Below the pieces are notes generated by a model. It searched no databases. It saw only the letters and a list, made by a program, of their open reading frames with translations, and was not told the origin of the DNA. Of a DNA stretch of 64,000 bases, positions 15,708 to 24,230 are shown piece by piece (the first letter of the stretch is position 1; each line of letters begins with the position of its first letter). The DNA is taken from NCBI RefSeq assembly GCF_017873605.1, contig NZ_JAGGKI010000017.1, positions 1-64,000 on the forward strand, written 5' to 3'. This stretch comes from Paenibacillus lactis (GTDB taxonomy: Bacteria > Bacillota > Bacilli > Paenibacillales > Paenibacillaceae). The position numbers and the translations under genes were made by a program.

Positions 15708-17324
15708 GTTTTGGAACCAAGCCCAGACGGCCATGATCTCCCGTTCGTCCATCCCGACGAGGCTCTCGTTAATGTCGCTTAATATCATCTTCACTTGAAG
15801 GGACAGCAACCCCCGTCTTCGCTGTCTTCGTGTGCCGGTAACCTCGATCGCGATGATCTGCGGCCGCCGGATATATTTCGTGGAAAGGGCCAGGAACCTG
15901 CTGCGAATCGTAAGCTGCTTGCCGGTAATGTTCAGGCCGGAATCGCGGTGGGCCGCCAATCCCCACCCTATGGCAAACGGGAACAGGAGCAACGAGAGCA
16001 TGCCGAGCCAGCCGAAGTACCAGATGCATCCGATGCTGACCGCAGCGGCAAAGGCCAGCTTCCACCGAAGATACATCCATTTCGCATGGGGCGGCGGCGA
16101 AGCCGTAATGGCCTGAACGCCCAGCTGGGGCGTGACCCGCGCGAGCAGCTCCGGAATGTCCGCGGTTTTTATCAGCGGGTGAAGCATGAAATGCTTCTCC
16201 GATTCGGACGTAAGCACGTGCACCTTCACTTCGGCATAGCCGAACCAGCGGCGGAAGATGCCTTCTTTTACCGTGGCAGCCAGCACCCGTTCGGGGGAAA
16301 ACAGCAGCCTCTTTTTCTCGAGCAGACCGTAGCTTACGGAGATTTGCTTGCCGATCCGTTCTACGGTAAACCCGGCGTATTTAATCATATACAGAATGAC
16401 GGACAGCAGCCAGGCCAGCACGACGGCAAGTATGGCAATGCCTGCCCAGTGTCCCGGGAGAATCCGCCCTGCCGATTGAAACAGGCTTTGGTATATTTGA
16501 TCCGGAAGCAGGTCATCCGCAAACGATATGATACCGCCGACGAAGGCCAAAGCCAGGGACAAATTCGGGGAAGACAGGGCAGCGGTAAGCAGACGGCGAG
16601 ACGGCAGCTGAAGCAAAATGCTCCGTTCTTCCGGAGAGACCGATGCAGGCGGAATAACGTTACCGCGGTCGTTAGGGTAGCCGCCGTCGCTGCCTGCTCC
16701 CGGCGTATTTCCGGATGCTTCAGCCTCATCCCGTTCCCATGACGCCATGCGTTCTTGTGGGGAAGTGCCTTCGATCATCTGCTCCGTACCATCCGCATTG
16801 ACGATGTCGCCGTCAGCAAGTGCTGCCACATCGTGCGTTTGCGCTGCAGGCCGATCCGGCTGCAAGGCCCGTGTCCGGTCCCGGAGCCAAAGCTGAAGCC
16901 GTTCCGCTTCGTGGTCCGTTACGGCTGGAAGCACACCGCCATCCTCTGATTTGCCCGGCGTCTCGATGCGGATCTGCGTCAGCCCGAGCAGGCGCTGCAG
17001 CAGCGGCTGCTCGGTATTCATCGTATGAATTCGTCCGGCATATATGGACAGCTCCTCCCGGAATAACACGCCGCGCCGTATCAGGATTTTGTCCTCTTCC
17101 AGCGTATAGGCAAACCGTTTCCAGCGTAAGTATCCGTACAGAAGCAGAAGGGCTGCAAGGGCGACAATGCCGGCGGATAACCAGTACCATGGGACATCGT
17201 CCAGGGATTTTCCGTTAAAGAACTTGATCGATACAAAAGCAGCGAGCGGTACGAGCGATTTGACGCTGTTCACGAGCGGAAACAGAATGTAAAGACGGTG
17301 GAGCCTGCTTGCTTCATTCATCAT
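15681..17324 (-). CDS. ydbT: YdbT-like membrane protein with bacterial PH domains
   Basis: 547 residues. It has several bPH_2 (PF03703, DUF304) domains, each following a pair of transmembrane helices: YTLEEDKILIRRGVLFREELSI near residue 73, YAGFTVERIGKQISVSYGLLEKK in the middle, and a third toward the C-terminus (GLNITGKQLTIRSRFLALSTKYI). A charged low-complexity stretch (about 150-230) lies between the first and second blocks. The start overlaps the end of ydbS by 11 bases. In Bacillus the ydbS-ydbT pair has been linked to resistance to a circular bacteriocin; the molecular role is unknown. Confidence 0.85.
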   Translation of the reverse strand: MMNEASRLHRLYILFPLVNSVKSLVPLAAFVSIKFFNGKSLDDVPWYWLSAGIVALAALLLLYGYLRWKRFAYTLEEDKILIRRGVLFREELSIYAGRIHTMNTEQPLLQRLLGLTQIRIETPGKSEDGGVLPAVTDHEAERLQLWLRDRTRALQPDRPAAQTHDVAALADGDIVNADGTEQMIEGTSPQERMASWERDEAEASGNTPGAGSDGGYPNDRGNVIPPASVSPEERSILLQLPSRRLLTAALSSPNLSLALAFVGGIISFADDLLPDQIYQSLFQSAGRILPGHWAGIAILAVVLAWLLSVILYMIKYAGFTVERIGKQISVSYGLLEKKRLLFSPERVLAATVKEGIFRRWFGYAEVKVHVLTSESEKHFMLHPLIKTADIPELLARVTPQLGVQAITASPPPHAKWMYLRWKLAFAAAVSIGCIWYFGWLGMLSLLLFPFAIGWGLAAHRDSGLNITGKQLTIRSRFLALSTKYIRRPQIIAIEVTGTRRQRRRGLLSLQVKMILSDINESLVGMDEREIMAVWAWFQNKKGERSAS

Positions 17325-17796
17325 GATCCACCACTTTGGCCAGCTCGCCGATCTGCTTCTTCAAAGTCTCCGCCTCTTCCAGCTTGAGCGCCTGGATGAC
17401 GTGCGTGGTTGCGGCGGTAACTACCTTGACTTTGGCAAGTCCGTATTTGCGGAGCAGGGGTCCCCGTTCCAATTCAACGTGCTGCACGCGGGTCATCGGA
17501 ACGAGCGTATCGCTCAGCCAAATCCAGCCGGATCTAAGCTCCAGCTCCTCTTCGCTGACCCGGAAGCCAAACTGCTTATAGGTGAAGGCCGGCACCGACC
17601 AGGTAAACCAGGCTCCTGCCAGCAACAACCCGATAGCGATCCACCCCGGCAGCAGGGTCCAGCCGAAGATGCCCGCAACGACGAGATAAGCGATAGACGC
17701 TAACAAAATGACCCCGTCGGTAATAAAGCCTGTCAGGCGTGAAATGGTAACAGAGTCGGGGTGACACCGGCGCATGGCGTCCATTCGATGATCCAT
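17314..17796 (-). CDS. ydbS: YdbS-like membrane protein with a PH domain
   Basis: 160 residues: two transmembrane helices (about 30-75) and one bPH_2 domain (FRVSEEELELRSGWIWLSDTLVPMTRVQHVELERGPLLRKYG). The ATG at 17796 follows GAGGAGG by about 8 bases; the ATG at 17844 gives an unsupported extension. It is co-transcribed with ydbT, and the short size plus the order ydbS-ydbT match Bacillus. Confidence 0.85.
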   Translation of the reverse strand: MDHRMDAMRRCHPDSVTISRLTGFITDGVILLASIAYLVVAGIFGWTLLPGWIAIGLLLAGAWFTWSVPAFTYKQFGFRVSEEELELRSGWIWLSDTLVPMTRVQHVELERGPLLRKYGLAKVKVVTAATTHVIQALKLEEAETLKKQIGELAKVVDHDE

Positions 17797-18097
17797 TGTT
17801 GGTTCCTCCTCGATGTTTTGAGAATCAGGCAGTTCTGATGACATATGAACTTCTATGTAATTGTTTACGCTTGTGGGAAGCCGTCCGTTTCATCCTGCCG
17901 ACCGAATACTGTAATGTCGCGTCCGTCTTATAATGGTTCATGTCTGTCATTATAGCATCCCGACTTGAATGGCTTGTGAACCTGACTTAACGATTGCATT
18001 AACAGGCAGCGGTTCCGTTAAGCTCGAATTAAGATTAGACAGCGGCCGGGAGCGGCTTTTTTGTATAATGGAAGGAATCGGACAGGAAAGGACATGA
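17797..18097. other. Divergent promoter region
   Basis: A 300-base gap between ydbS and the WYL regulator. A clear TATAAT (18064-18069), preceded by a T-run, lies 29 bases before the regulator's start. No convincing -35 is visible. No gene is seen. Confidence 0.4.
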
Positions 18098-19117
18098 ATG
18101 ATGAAAATCGATCGTTTATTAACGATAACCGTACTGCTCTTGAACCGGGGAAGATGGAGCGCCAGCGAGCTGGCCGAACGCTTTGAAGTCTCCGCGAAAA
18201 CGATCTACCGCGATATGGATGCACTTTGCCGGGCAGGGCTGCCGATCGTTGCCCATCAGGGCACATCCGGCGGATTTGAGATGATGGAGCAATATACAAT
18301 TGACCGGTATTGGTTGACGGCAGAGGAGATGGGTTCGCTAGTGACCGCTGTCAAAGGAATGAGCCGTGCGCTGGATGACCGCGAGCTGGATATGCTGCTT
18401 GAGAAAGTGAAGGCGCTGCTTTACAAGGTAGAGCAGGGCTGCGGGAAAGGGGATGCATATGAACATGGCGACGTAAAAAACGGACCGGGAAGTGATCGGA
18501 GCAGGCCCTCTGTCGTTATGGATTTTCAGCCTTGGGGACAGCGGGAAGGTTTGAAAGCAACCGTCAGCCTTCTGAAGAAGGCGATCCAGGAAAAGCGAAC
18601 CGTATCGATGCGTTACATCGATTCATCCGGCACGGCCGAGTGCCGAACGATGGAGCCGGTGTCCCTCATTTTGAAGGGAAATGTGTGGTATGTGCAAGCC
18701 TACTGCCTGGAGCGTGAGGATGCCCGGGTGTTCCGGGTGTCGCGAATGCAGGATGTAAAGCTAACGAACCATCATTTCGAGCCGAGGCCGATGCCCTTGA
18801 TGGAACGGATGGACTGGGAGGATGCCTGGTCGGAGGTGCCGGAGCAGGAGGTTGTATTATGGTTTGGGCCGAAGGCTCGCCGGCGGGCAGCGGACGTGTT
18901 CCCGGCAGAGCAAATGGAGCTCTTGGAAGACGGCTCCTTCCGCGTGCGGGTCATTCATAAGGTGGACGAATGGTTTTACGGCATGGTTCTCAGCTTTGGC
19001 GACCAGGTTATAATCGAGCATCCCGAGGAAGCCGCACAGGAGGTCAGGAGAAGGGCGGAAAATTTGTTGAACCGCTACGGCAACCCGGACAGGCAGCTGT
19101 CCACGTTCCCCCTTTAG
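18098..19117 (+). CDS. HTH-WYL transcriptional regulator (YobV/PafC type)
   Basis: 339 residues. An N-terminal winged helix (LLTITVLLLNRGRWSASELAERFEVS, then TIYRDMDAL, about 5-60) is followed by a linker and a WYL domain (about 145-320). FRVSRMQDVKL marks the WYL-like core and WFYGMVLSFGDQ the C-terminal extension. Such regulators sense a ligand through WYL and usually act locally. AAAGG lies 6 bases upstream of the first of two consecutive ATGs. The GyrI-like gene starts 39 bases after its stop, without a terminator, and is likely the same operon; YobV-type regulators next to small effector-binding proteins are common. Confidence 0.85.
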   Translation: MMKIDRLLTITVLLLNRGRWSASELAERFEVSAKTIYRDMDALCRAGLPIVAHQGTSGGFEMMEQYTIDRYWLTAEEMGSLVTAVKGMSRALDDRELDMLLEKVKALLYKVEQGCGKGDAYEHGDVKNGPGSDRSRPSVVMDFQPWGQREGLKATVSLLKKAIQEKRTVSMRYIDSSGTAECRTMEPVSLILKGNVWYVQAYCLEREDARVFRVSRMQDVKLTNHHFEPRPMPLMERMDWEDAWSEVPEQEVVLWFGPKARRRAADVFPAEQMELLEDGSFRVRVIHKVDEWFYGMVLSFGDQVIIEHPEEAAQEVRRRAENLLNRYGNPDRQLSTFPL

Positions 19118-19156
19118 AATAGATCATAGATTCAATTCTTAAAGGAGGGCGTCATC

Positions 19157-19807
19157 ATGAATACAAACATCGGCAGCCAGAAGAAGCGCCGGATCGAATC
19201 CAGACCGGCTATGTCCGTATGGGGAGCGGGTGCAAGGACGACAAACGAAGCGGAGGCGGGGGCAAACGGCGTGATTCCCCGGTTATGGGAGCATTATTTC
19301 CGGAGCGGGATCAAGGAGGTTGCCGGCAGTGATCAAGCTGTCTATGCGGTATATACGGATTACGAAAGCGACGCTTCAGGTGCGTATACACTCGTCATTG
19401 GCCATGAAACGGAAGGAATCTTCGGAGATGGGCAGGGCAGCGAAGAGGTTGAGCACGTTAGGCGTGCGGAAGGCCAGAGCATAGAGAGCATAGAGAACGT
19501 AGAGCGCGTAAAGGACGTAGAGAGTGTAGGGCGTATGAATCGTGCAGGGAGCGCAGACGTCGCTAAGCGCGAAGAAGATGGAGCTATTGTAGAGCGCAGC
19601 GTCTTTATACCGGAATCCAGATATTTGGTATTCCCGGCGAAGCCGGGTCTGTTCCAGGAAACGGTGCCGCAGGCCTGGCAGGAAATCTGGAGTTATTTCC
19701 AGAATGCCGAGGAAGTACGAGCCTATTCGGGAGACTTTGAATGTTATCGTTTCCAGGCGGCTGATCCTGCCCATCCCGTCGTCGAGATCTATATTGCGAT
19801 TAAATAG
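19157..19807 (+). CDS. GyrI-like/effector-binding protein with a repeat insertion
   Basis: 216 residues. It begins with a GyrI/Cass2-type effector-binding half (about 12-95: IPRLWEHYFRSG, VYAVYTDYESDASGAYTLVIGHE). It ends with the matching second half (about 150-216: RYLVFPAKPG, QAWQEIWSYF, FECYRFQAADPAHPVVEIYIAIK). Between them lies a charged insert of about 55 residues made of degenerate three-residue units (SIE, SIE, NVE, RVK, DVE, SVG) encoded by a 9-bp tandem repeat. Standard members of the family have only a short loop there. AAAGGAGG lies 8 bases before the ATG. It probably binds a small hydrophobic ligand. Confidence 0.75.
   Translation: MNTNIGSQKKRRIESRPAMSVWGAGARTTNEAEAGANGVIPRLWEHYFRSGIKEVAGSDQAVYAVYTDYESDASGAYTLVIGHETEGIFGDGQGSEEVEHVRRAEGQSIESIENVERVKDVESVGRMNRAGSADVAKREEDGAIVERSVFIPESRYLVFPAKPGLFQETVPQAWQEIWSYFQNAEEVRAYSGDFECYRFQAADPAHPVVEIYIAIK
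19478..19531 (+). repeat. In-frame 9-bp tandem repeat
   Basis: Six consecutive 9-base units (AGCATAGAG twice, then AACGTAGAG, CGCGTAAAG, GACGTAGAG, AGTGTAGGG). They decay with position and keep the reading frame of the GyrI-like gene. Confidence 0.85.
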
Positions 19808-20120
19808 CCGAAGAATGTGAAATCCCAAGCCGTCCTCGTGTTAGAGGGCGGTCTATTGATGATAGAAACGATAGAAATGAGAGGATTCGATCATTTTGTA
19901 ATAATCATTATATTTTACATAAAATGTTTAATCGACGACCTAATATGATGATTATACCTGTTATGGAATAAATTTGATATCTTTGGCTTGCGGGTATCAG
20001 CCCGAGGTGCACATCGGTACTAGTACGATATCCGACTTCGGAACGGAAGGGGGCGGTATTTTTCAGGCAGATGCATGGCAAAAGGATGAATTTGTTGAAA
20101 AATGAAGCGAAAGGATGAGG
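19808..20120. other. AT-rich intergenic region before the pectate lyase
   Basis: No gene seen. A weak hairpin (CCGTCCTC/GAGGGCGG, near 19832-19853) without a T-run may end the upstream operon. An AT-rich stretch at about 19895-19930 offers TTGTAA-N18-TAAAAT as a candidate promoter. The leader after it is GC-rich with small hairpins. I could not match it to a riboswitch family. Confidence 0.35.
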
Positions 20121-20795
20121 ATGATGAAAAAATTTCTAAGCATGATGTTATGCGCAGGCTTGGCGATATCGTTGTATGGCGTCCAGCCATCAACGGCTGA
20201 GGCTGCCACGGTAGTGAATGAGACGATCCGCGTGGAGGCCGGTCAGACCTTCGACGGCAAAGGCCAGACCTACGTGGCGAATCCGGACACGCTTGGTGAC
20301 GGCAGCCAGGCCGAGAACCAGAAGCCAATCTTCCGGCTGGAAGCGGGCGCGACACTGAAAAACGTCGTGATCGGCGCGCCTGCGGCAGACGGCGTCCACT
20401 GCTACGGAAATTGCACAATCACAAATGTCACTTGGCAGGATGTCGGCGAGGATGCGCTGACTCTGAAATCGTCCGGTACGGTCAACATTTCGGGGGGAGC
20501 GGCGTATAAAGCGTACGATAAGGTGTTCCAAATGAACGCGGCCGGAACGATCAACATTCAAAATTTCAGAGCGGACGACATCGGAAAGCTGGTTCGGCAG
20601 AACGGCGGCACGTCGTATAAAGTGGTGATGAACGTGGAGAATTGCGACATTTCGAATGTGAAGGACGCGATCCTGCGAACGGACAGCAGCAGCTCCACCG
20701 GGCGAATCGTCAACACGCGCTACTCGAATGTGCCGACGTTGTTTAAAGGCTTTGCTTCCGGGAATACAACCCAATCGGGGAATACGCCGTATTAA
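20121..20795 (+). CDS. Secreted pectate lyase, polysaccharide lyase family 3
   Basis: About 224 residues. A signal peptide (MMKKFLSMMLCAGLAISLYG...AEA, about 1-30) precedes a single PL3 parallel beta-helix domain. Family landmarks: ETIRVEAGQTFDGKGQTY, LEAGATLKNVVIGAPAADGVHCYGNCTITNVTWQDVGEDALTLK, and ADDIGKLVRQNGG. These include the Asp-rich calcium site and the Lys/Arg around the active groove. It cleaves de-esterified pectin by beta-elimination outside the cell. Length fits the compact PL3 enzymes of Bacillus and Paenibacillus. Of three close ATGs, 20121 or 20124 have the best spacing from AAAGG. It is convergent with a sugar ABC operon that may import the products. Confidence 0.9.
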   Translation: MMKKFLSMMLCAGLAISLYGVQPSTAEAATVVNETIRVEAGQTFDGKGQTYVANPDTLGDGSQAENQKPIFRLEAGATLKNVVIGAPAADGVHCYGNCTITNVTWQDVGEDALTLKSSGTVNISGGAAYKAYDKVFQMNAAGTINIQNFRADDIGKLVRQNGGTSYKVVMNVENCDISNVKDAILRTDSSSSTGRIVNTRYSNVPTLFKGFASGNTTQSGNTPY

Positions 20796-20823
20796 CCTGA
20801 TGCTGGACTAGCTATGCAACGGG

Positions 20824-20863
20824 AAAAGCTCCTAAGCGTCTGCCATGACGCGAAGGAGCTTTT
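20824..20863. terminator. Bidirectional terminator
   Basis: Perfect arms AAAAGCTCCT (20824-20833) and AGGAGCTTTT (20854-20863), with an inner GCGTC/GACGC stem. It serves both the pectate lyase gene and the convergent ABC permease. Confidence 0.85.
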
Positions 20864-20890
20864 AAGTGCCGAAAACGGCGTTCCCGAAGA

Positions 20891-21715
20891 TTATTTAAAC
20901 CCTGTTAAGGCGGATCCGGATTTCATGAAGTATTTCTGGCCGAAGAAGTAGATCAGAATCATCGGGACCGCCATGATGGTGGAAGCCGCCATCAGTTTTT
21001 CCCACTGGGCCCCGTGATCCTGCTGGAAGCTCTGCAGGCCGACGGTGATCGTCCACTTGGCCGAATCGTTCAGATAGATCAGCGGGCCCATGAAATCGAC
21101 ATAGGACCACACGAAGGAAAACAAAGCGACGGTGGCTAGAGCCGGCTTCAGAATCGGCAGGATAATCCGGGCGTATATCCGCAGCTCCGAGGCGCCGTCG
21201 ATCTTGGCCGCCTCCGACAGCTCCATCGGCACGCCGAGCAGAAATTGGCGCAGCAGAAAGATGAAGAAGGGAGCTCCGAAGAAAGCGCCGATCGTCAGCG
21301 GCACGATAGTATTGACCCAGCCAAGGTTCGTAAAGATGATATACTGCGGGATCATCTGGACCTGAGCCGGCAAAATCATGGTTGCCACCACGATGGTGAA
21401 TATGACCTTTCTCCCTTTCCACGGGATCCGCGAGATCGAGTAGGCTACGAGCGGTGCGGACAACAGCTGCCCGATAATGTTCAAGATGCAGATCAGGAAC
21501 GTGTTCATCATATATTTCGTGAAGGGGATCGCCTCGACCGCCGCTTGGTAGTTCGACCATTGGACCTTCTCCGGGAAGATCGTCGGCGGAAACTTCAGAA
21601 TCTCCTCCGGCGTCTTGAGCGAGGTCATGACAAGCCATAGGAACGGGAACAGGAATACGATTGATAGCAGGATAAGCAAGACGTACGGCAGCACGGCTTT
21701 TAATCTGACGGCCAC
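20891..21715 (-). CDS. CUT1 sugar ABC transporter permease, MalG type
   Basis: About 274 residues with six membrane helices. The EAA loop EAAKIDGASELRIYARIILPILKP, which contacts the ATPase, is near residues 180-205. I prefer the GTG at 21715. It lies 6 bases after GGAGGTG, and that site spans the end of the upstream permease gene, so translation is coupled. The ATG at 21730 would overlap the upstream gene by 14 bases without its own site. No ATPase is encoded here; a shared MsmX-type ATPase elsewhere is the usual solution in Bacilli. Confidence 0.9.
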   Translation of the reverse strand: MAVRLKAVLPYVLLILLSIVFLFPFLWLVMTSLKTPEEILKFPPTIFPEKVQWSNYQAAVEAIPFTKYMMNTFLICILNIIGQLLSAPLVAYSISRIPWKGRKVIFTIVVATMILPAQVQMIPQYIIFTNLGWVNTIVPLTIGAFFGAPFFIFLLRQFLLGVPMELSEAAKIDGASELRIYARIILPILKPALATVALFSFVWSYVDFMGPLIYLNDSAKWTITVGLQSFQQDHGAQWEKLMAASTIMAVPMILIYFFGQKYFMKSGSALTGFK

Positions 21716-21716
21716 G

Positions 21717-22667
21717 TTACTCACCTCCATAATAGACCCAACGGCCCGATGTTTTGAGCAGCAGCAGCGTCATCAGCAGCACGATGATAAACAGAATCCA
21801 GGCCAGGGCCGACGCGTAGCCCATCTTCAGAAAAACAAAGGCTTCCTGGTACAGATTGACGGCATAGAACAGAAGCGACTGTTCCGGTCCGCCCAAGGAG
21901 CCGCCGTCCGCTTTGCCGCCAGCCAGAATATACGATTCGGTAAAGATCTGGAATGCACCGATGAGTCCCATGATGAGCTGGAACAGAATGATTGGCGACA
22001 GGGCAGGGAGCGTAATCTTCCAGAAACGATGCCAGGCGCCCGCCCCATCCACCTGCGCCGCTTCATAGTACTGCTTCGGAACGCCCTGCAGGGCGGCCAG
22101 GAAGATCAAGGCCCCGGCTCCTGAGCCCCACAGACTCATCAGAATCAGCGAAGGCTTCGTATAGCGCGGATCCAGCAGCCAGGCAGGATCGGGCAGGCCG
22201 AAGGCCCGCAGCGCCATATTGACCAAGCCGAAATCGGGGTTAAGCATCCAGGTCCACAGCAAGGCGCTGGCGACGATCGGAATGACGGAGGGAAGGTAGA
22301 AGATCGTCCGGTAATAATTGATTCCCCTTGCCTTGAAGTTCAAGACGACGGCGATCAGCAGCGATGCCGCCAGCGTAATCGGCACAGATACGAAAGCCAT
22401 GAAGAACGTGTTCCCGAGAGAGGTGTAAAAGCGGTCATCCTGCAAGATATTTTCGTAATTTTGCAGTCCCACCCACCTAGGCGTACTGAACAGATCGTAT
22501 TCCGTCAGGCTCAAATAGAGCGAACCGAAGAACGGATACACAGTAAAAGCCAGAAAGCCGACGATCCAAGGCGAGGCGAATGCCAGGCCGAGCCAAAAGT
22601 ACCGGCGTTCCTTCCTCGACCAGCGGGCTTTAGGTCTTGGTGAATGTACGGGTGCGGAGGCATTCAT
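21717..22667 (-). CDS. CUT1 sugar ABC transporter permease, MalF type
   Basis: 316 residues with six helices after a basic N-terminus. The EAA loop reads YYEAAQVDGAGAWHRFWKITLPALSP. AAGGAG lies 9 bases before the ATG. It is the second gene of the solute-binding protein, MalF, MalG order. Confidence 0.9.
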   Translation of the reverse strand: MNASAPVHSPRPKARWSRKERRYFWLGLAFASPWIVGFLAFTVYPFFGSLYLSLTEYDLFSTPRWVGLQNYENILQDDRFYTSLGNTFFMAFVSVPITLAASLLIAVVLNFKARGINYYRTIFYLPSVIPIVASALLWTWMLNPDFGLVNMALRAFGLPDPAWLLDPRYTKPSLILMSLWGSGAGALIFLAALQGVPKQYYEAAQVDGAGAWHRFWKITLPALSPIILFQLIMGLIGAFQIFTESYILAGGKADGGSLGGPEQSLLFYAVNLYQEAFVFLKMGYASALAWILFIIVLLMTLLLLKTSGRWVYYGGE

Positions 22668-22715
22668 CTTCGCGTACTCCTTCCATTTCGAAGATCGTAA
22701 TCAGTGCATGATGGT

Positions 22716-24029
22716 TTATTTGACGAGCGGCTGGATTTTTTCCTTCACGTTCGCAAGTCCTTCCTCGATGCTGACCGTGCCGCGGAGAATCGCGTCCACT
22801 TGGGCGCTGAATTCCGTCATGTACTCGTTCGTGAAGGAAGTGGCCGGGAAGGACTTCAGATTCTCGCTTGCCGAGTAATCGAGAAATTCCTTGAAGCCGG
22901 GCACATTCTCGTAGAGCGGGCTCGCGAATGCCGAGGTCCGGGTCGGCAGGTTGCCGATGGCCGCCGTGAACTCGGCCATTTGCTCCGGCTCCGTCATCCA
23001 CTTGATGAAGGCCCATGAGGCGTCCGGATGCTTCGCCCCTTTTGGAATGTAGAATACGCTGGTCGTGACATTGCCCGGATTTTTGCGTTCGGGATGATTC
23101 TCGTCATATGGAATCGGAGCAATGCCGTAATTCAGATCGGGCGCGAACTGCTTGATGAAGGTCGGCAGCCATTCGCCGTCGACCGTCATGGCGTACTTGC
23201 CCGAGAAGAACGGGTTCTGCGCCGACATGTATTGTCCGAGTCCCGATGAGAAACGGTCCAGGTTATCCGAGCCGTATTGGTCCCAGATCTCCTTCGACAG
23301 CTTGATGGCCGATTGAATGCCTTCATGGTCAGGCGTCACCTGCTTGGCCGCTTCGTCATAGAACGAGCCGCCGTAGGCATAGGAGAACGTGTAGGCGTCC
23401 ATTCCCGGCCATAAGCCGAGCCGCGACAGTCGGCCGCCGTCTTCGACGATGCTGAGCGCCTGAATGTATTCCTTCAGCTCGCCAAGCGTTTCCGGAGGGC
23501 CGTCATAACCTGCTTCCTTAAGGATATCCTTGTTGTAGAACAGCATGGACACATGCATGGCCGTCGGAATCGCATAGGTGGCGCCTTCATGCTGCGACGT
23601 GCTCAGCGCTGCAGGCACGAAGTCGTCTAGATCGACCCCGTCCTTGGCGATATAATCGTCCAGCGGCATCATCGCTCCGCGCAGGCCCCATGGGACGACG
23701 TTCTGTCCGAACTGGGAGGCAACATCCGGCGGATTGCCTCCCGTAATGGCGGTCAGCTGCTTCTGGTAGTCACTCTGCGAAAGGCCCTTGACCTGAATTT
23801 CCGGATGGGCCTCGTTCCATTTGGCGATAAGCTTCTCCAGCGCTTCGGCTTCCGGACCGGTCCAGCCGTACCAGAAGCTCAGCTCCACGGCATCCGCGGC
23901 AGCGGGCTGGTCCGGTTCTTCGCCGCTTGTCTTGCCGGGCTCTGCGGTGCTCCCGCTTCCTCCCGAGCATCCGGCGACCATGATCGATAACAGCAAACAC
24001 CATAAACCAAACCATGTTTTCTTCTTCAT
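22716..24029 (-). CDS. Sugar-binding lipoprotein of ABC transporter
   Basis: 437 residues of solute-binding family 1. A lipoprotein signal MKKKTWFGLWCLLLSIMVAGC places the lipobox VAGC at about 18-21. A Gly/Ser linker follows, then a two-lobed binding fold starting ELSFWYGWTGPEAEALEKLIAKWN. The ATG at 24029 follows GGAGG by 7 bases; the longer frame from 24089 would bury the signal peptide. It is the first gene of the transporter operon, just downstream of its AraC regulator. Proximity to a PL3 pectate lyase suggests oligogalacturonides, as an inference. Confidence 0.9.
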   Translation of the reverse strand: MKKKTWFGLWCLLLSIMVAGCSGGSGSTAEPGKTSGEEPDQPAAADAVELSFWYGWTGPEAEALEKLIAKWNEAHPEIQVKGLSQSDYQKQLTAITGGNPPDVASQFGQNVVPWGLRGAMMPLDDYIAKDGVDLDDFVPAALSTSQHEGATYAIPTAMHVSMLFYNKDILKEAGYDGPPETLGELKEYIQALSIVEDGGRLSRLGLWPGMDAYTFSYAYGGSFYDEAAKQVTPDHEGIQSAIKLSKEIWDQYGSDNLDRFSSGLGQYMSAQNPFFSGKYAMTVDGEWLPTFIKQFAPDLNYGIAPIPYDENHPERKNPGNVTTSVFYIPKGAKHPDASWAFIKWMTEPEQMAEFTAAIGNLPTRTSAFASPLYENVPGFKEFLDYSASENLKSFPATSFTNEYMTEFSAQVDAILRGTVSIEEGLANVKEKIQPLVK

Positions 24030-24151
24030 CCTTCTTCCTCCCCTTTTTCGAAGTCCGATTAAAGATTGTCTGCTTAAAAAATAGATCATTTCCCTCCCAA
24101 TCCATCAACAAGTCCTGGTGCTCCAATAACCGGCCCTGATCCCGTTATTTG

Positions 24152-24218
24152 TAGGATATCGTAGCATTTCATTTCGCCATTTCATTTCACTATCGTGCGT
24201 AAAAATAGGATTATCGTA
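24152..24218. promoter_or_regulatory. Direct repeats upstream of the sugar-binding protein gene
   Basis: TAGGATATCGTA (24152-24163) and TAGGATTATCGTA (24206-24218) are direct repeats. A partial third copy (TATCGTGCGTA, 24191-24201) is also present. Between them lies CATTTCATTTC twice (24165-24175 and 24178-24188). They sit in the 200-base gap between the AraC gene and the gene it probably controls. AraC proteins typically bind paired direct repeats, so these are the best candidate sites. Confidence 0.5.
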
Positions 24219-24230
24219 TGATTTGCCAAG

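Noticed and set aside
15795..16742. 315-codon plus-strand frame opposite ydbT
   Set aside because: Its composition is basic and low-complexity, and the opposite strand encodes clear PH domains and membrane helices.
19981..20090. Structured leader before the pectate lyase as a riboswitch
   Set aside because: Small hairpins only; I could not match the conserved core of any family I know.
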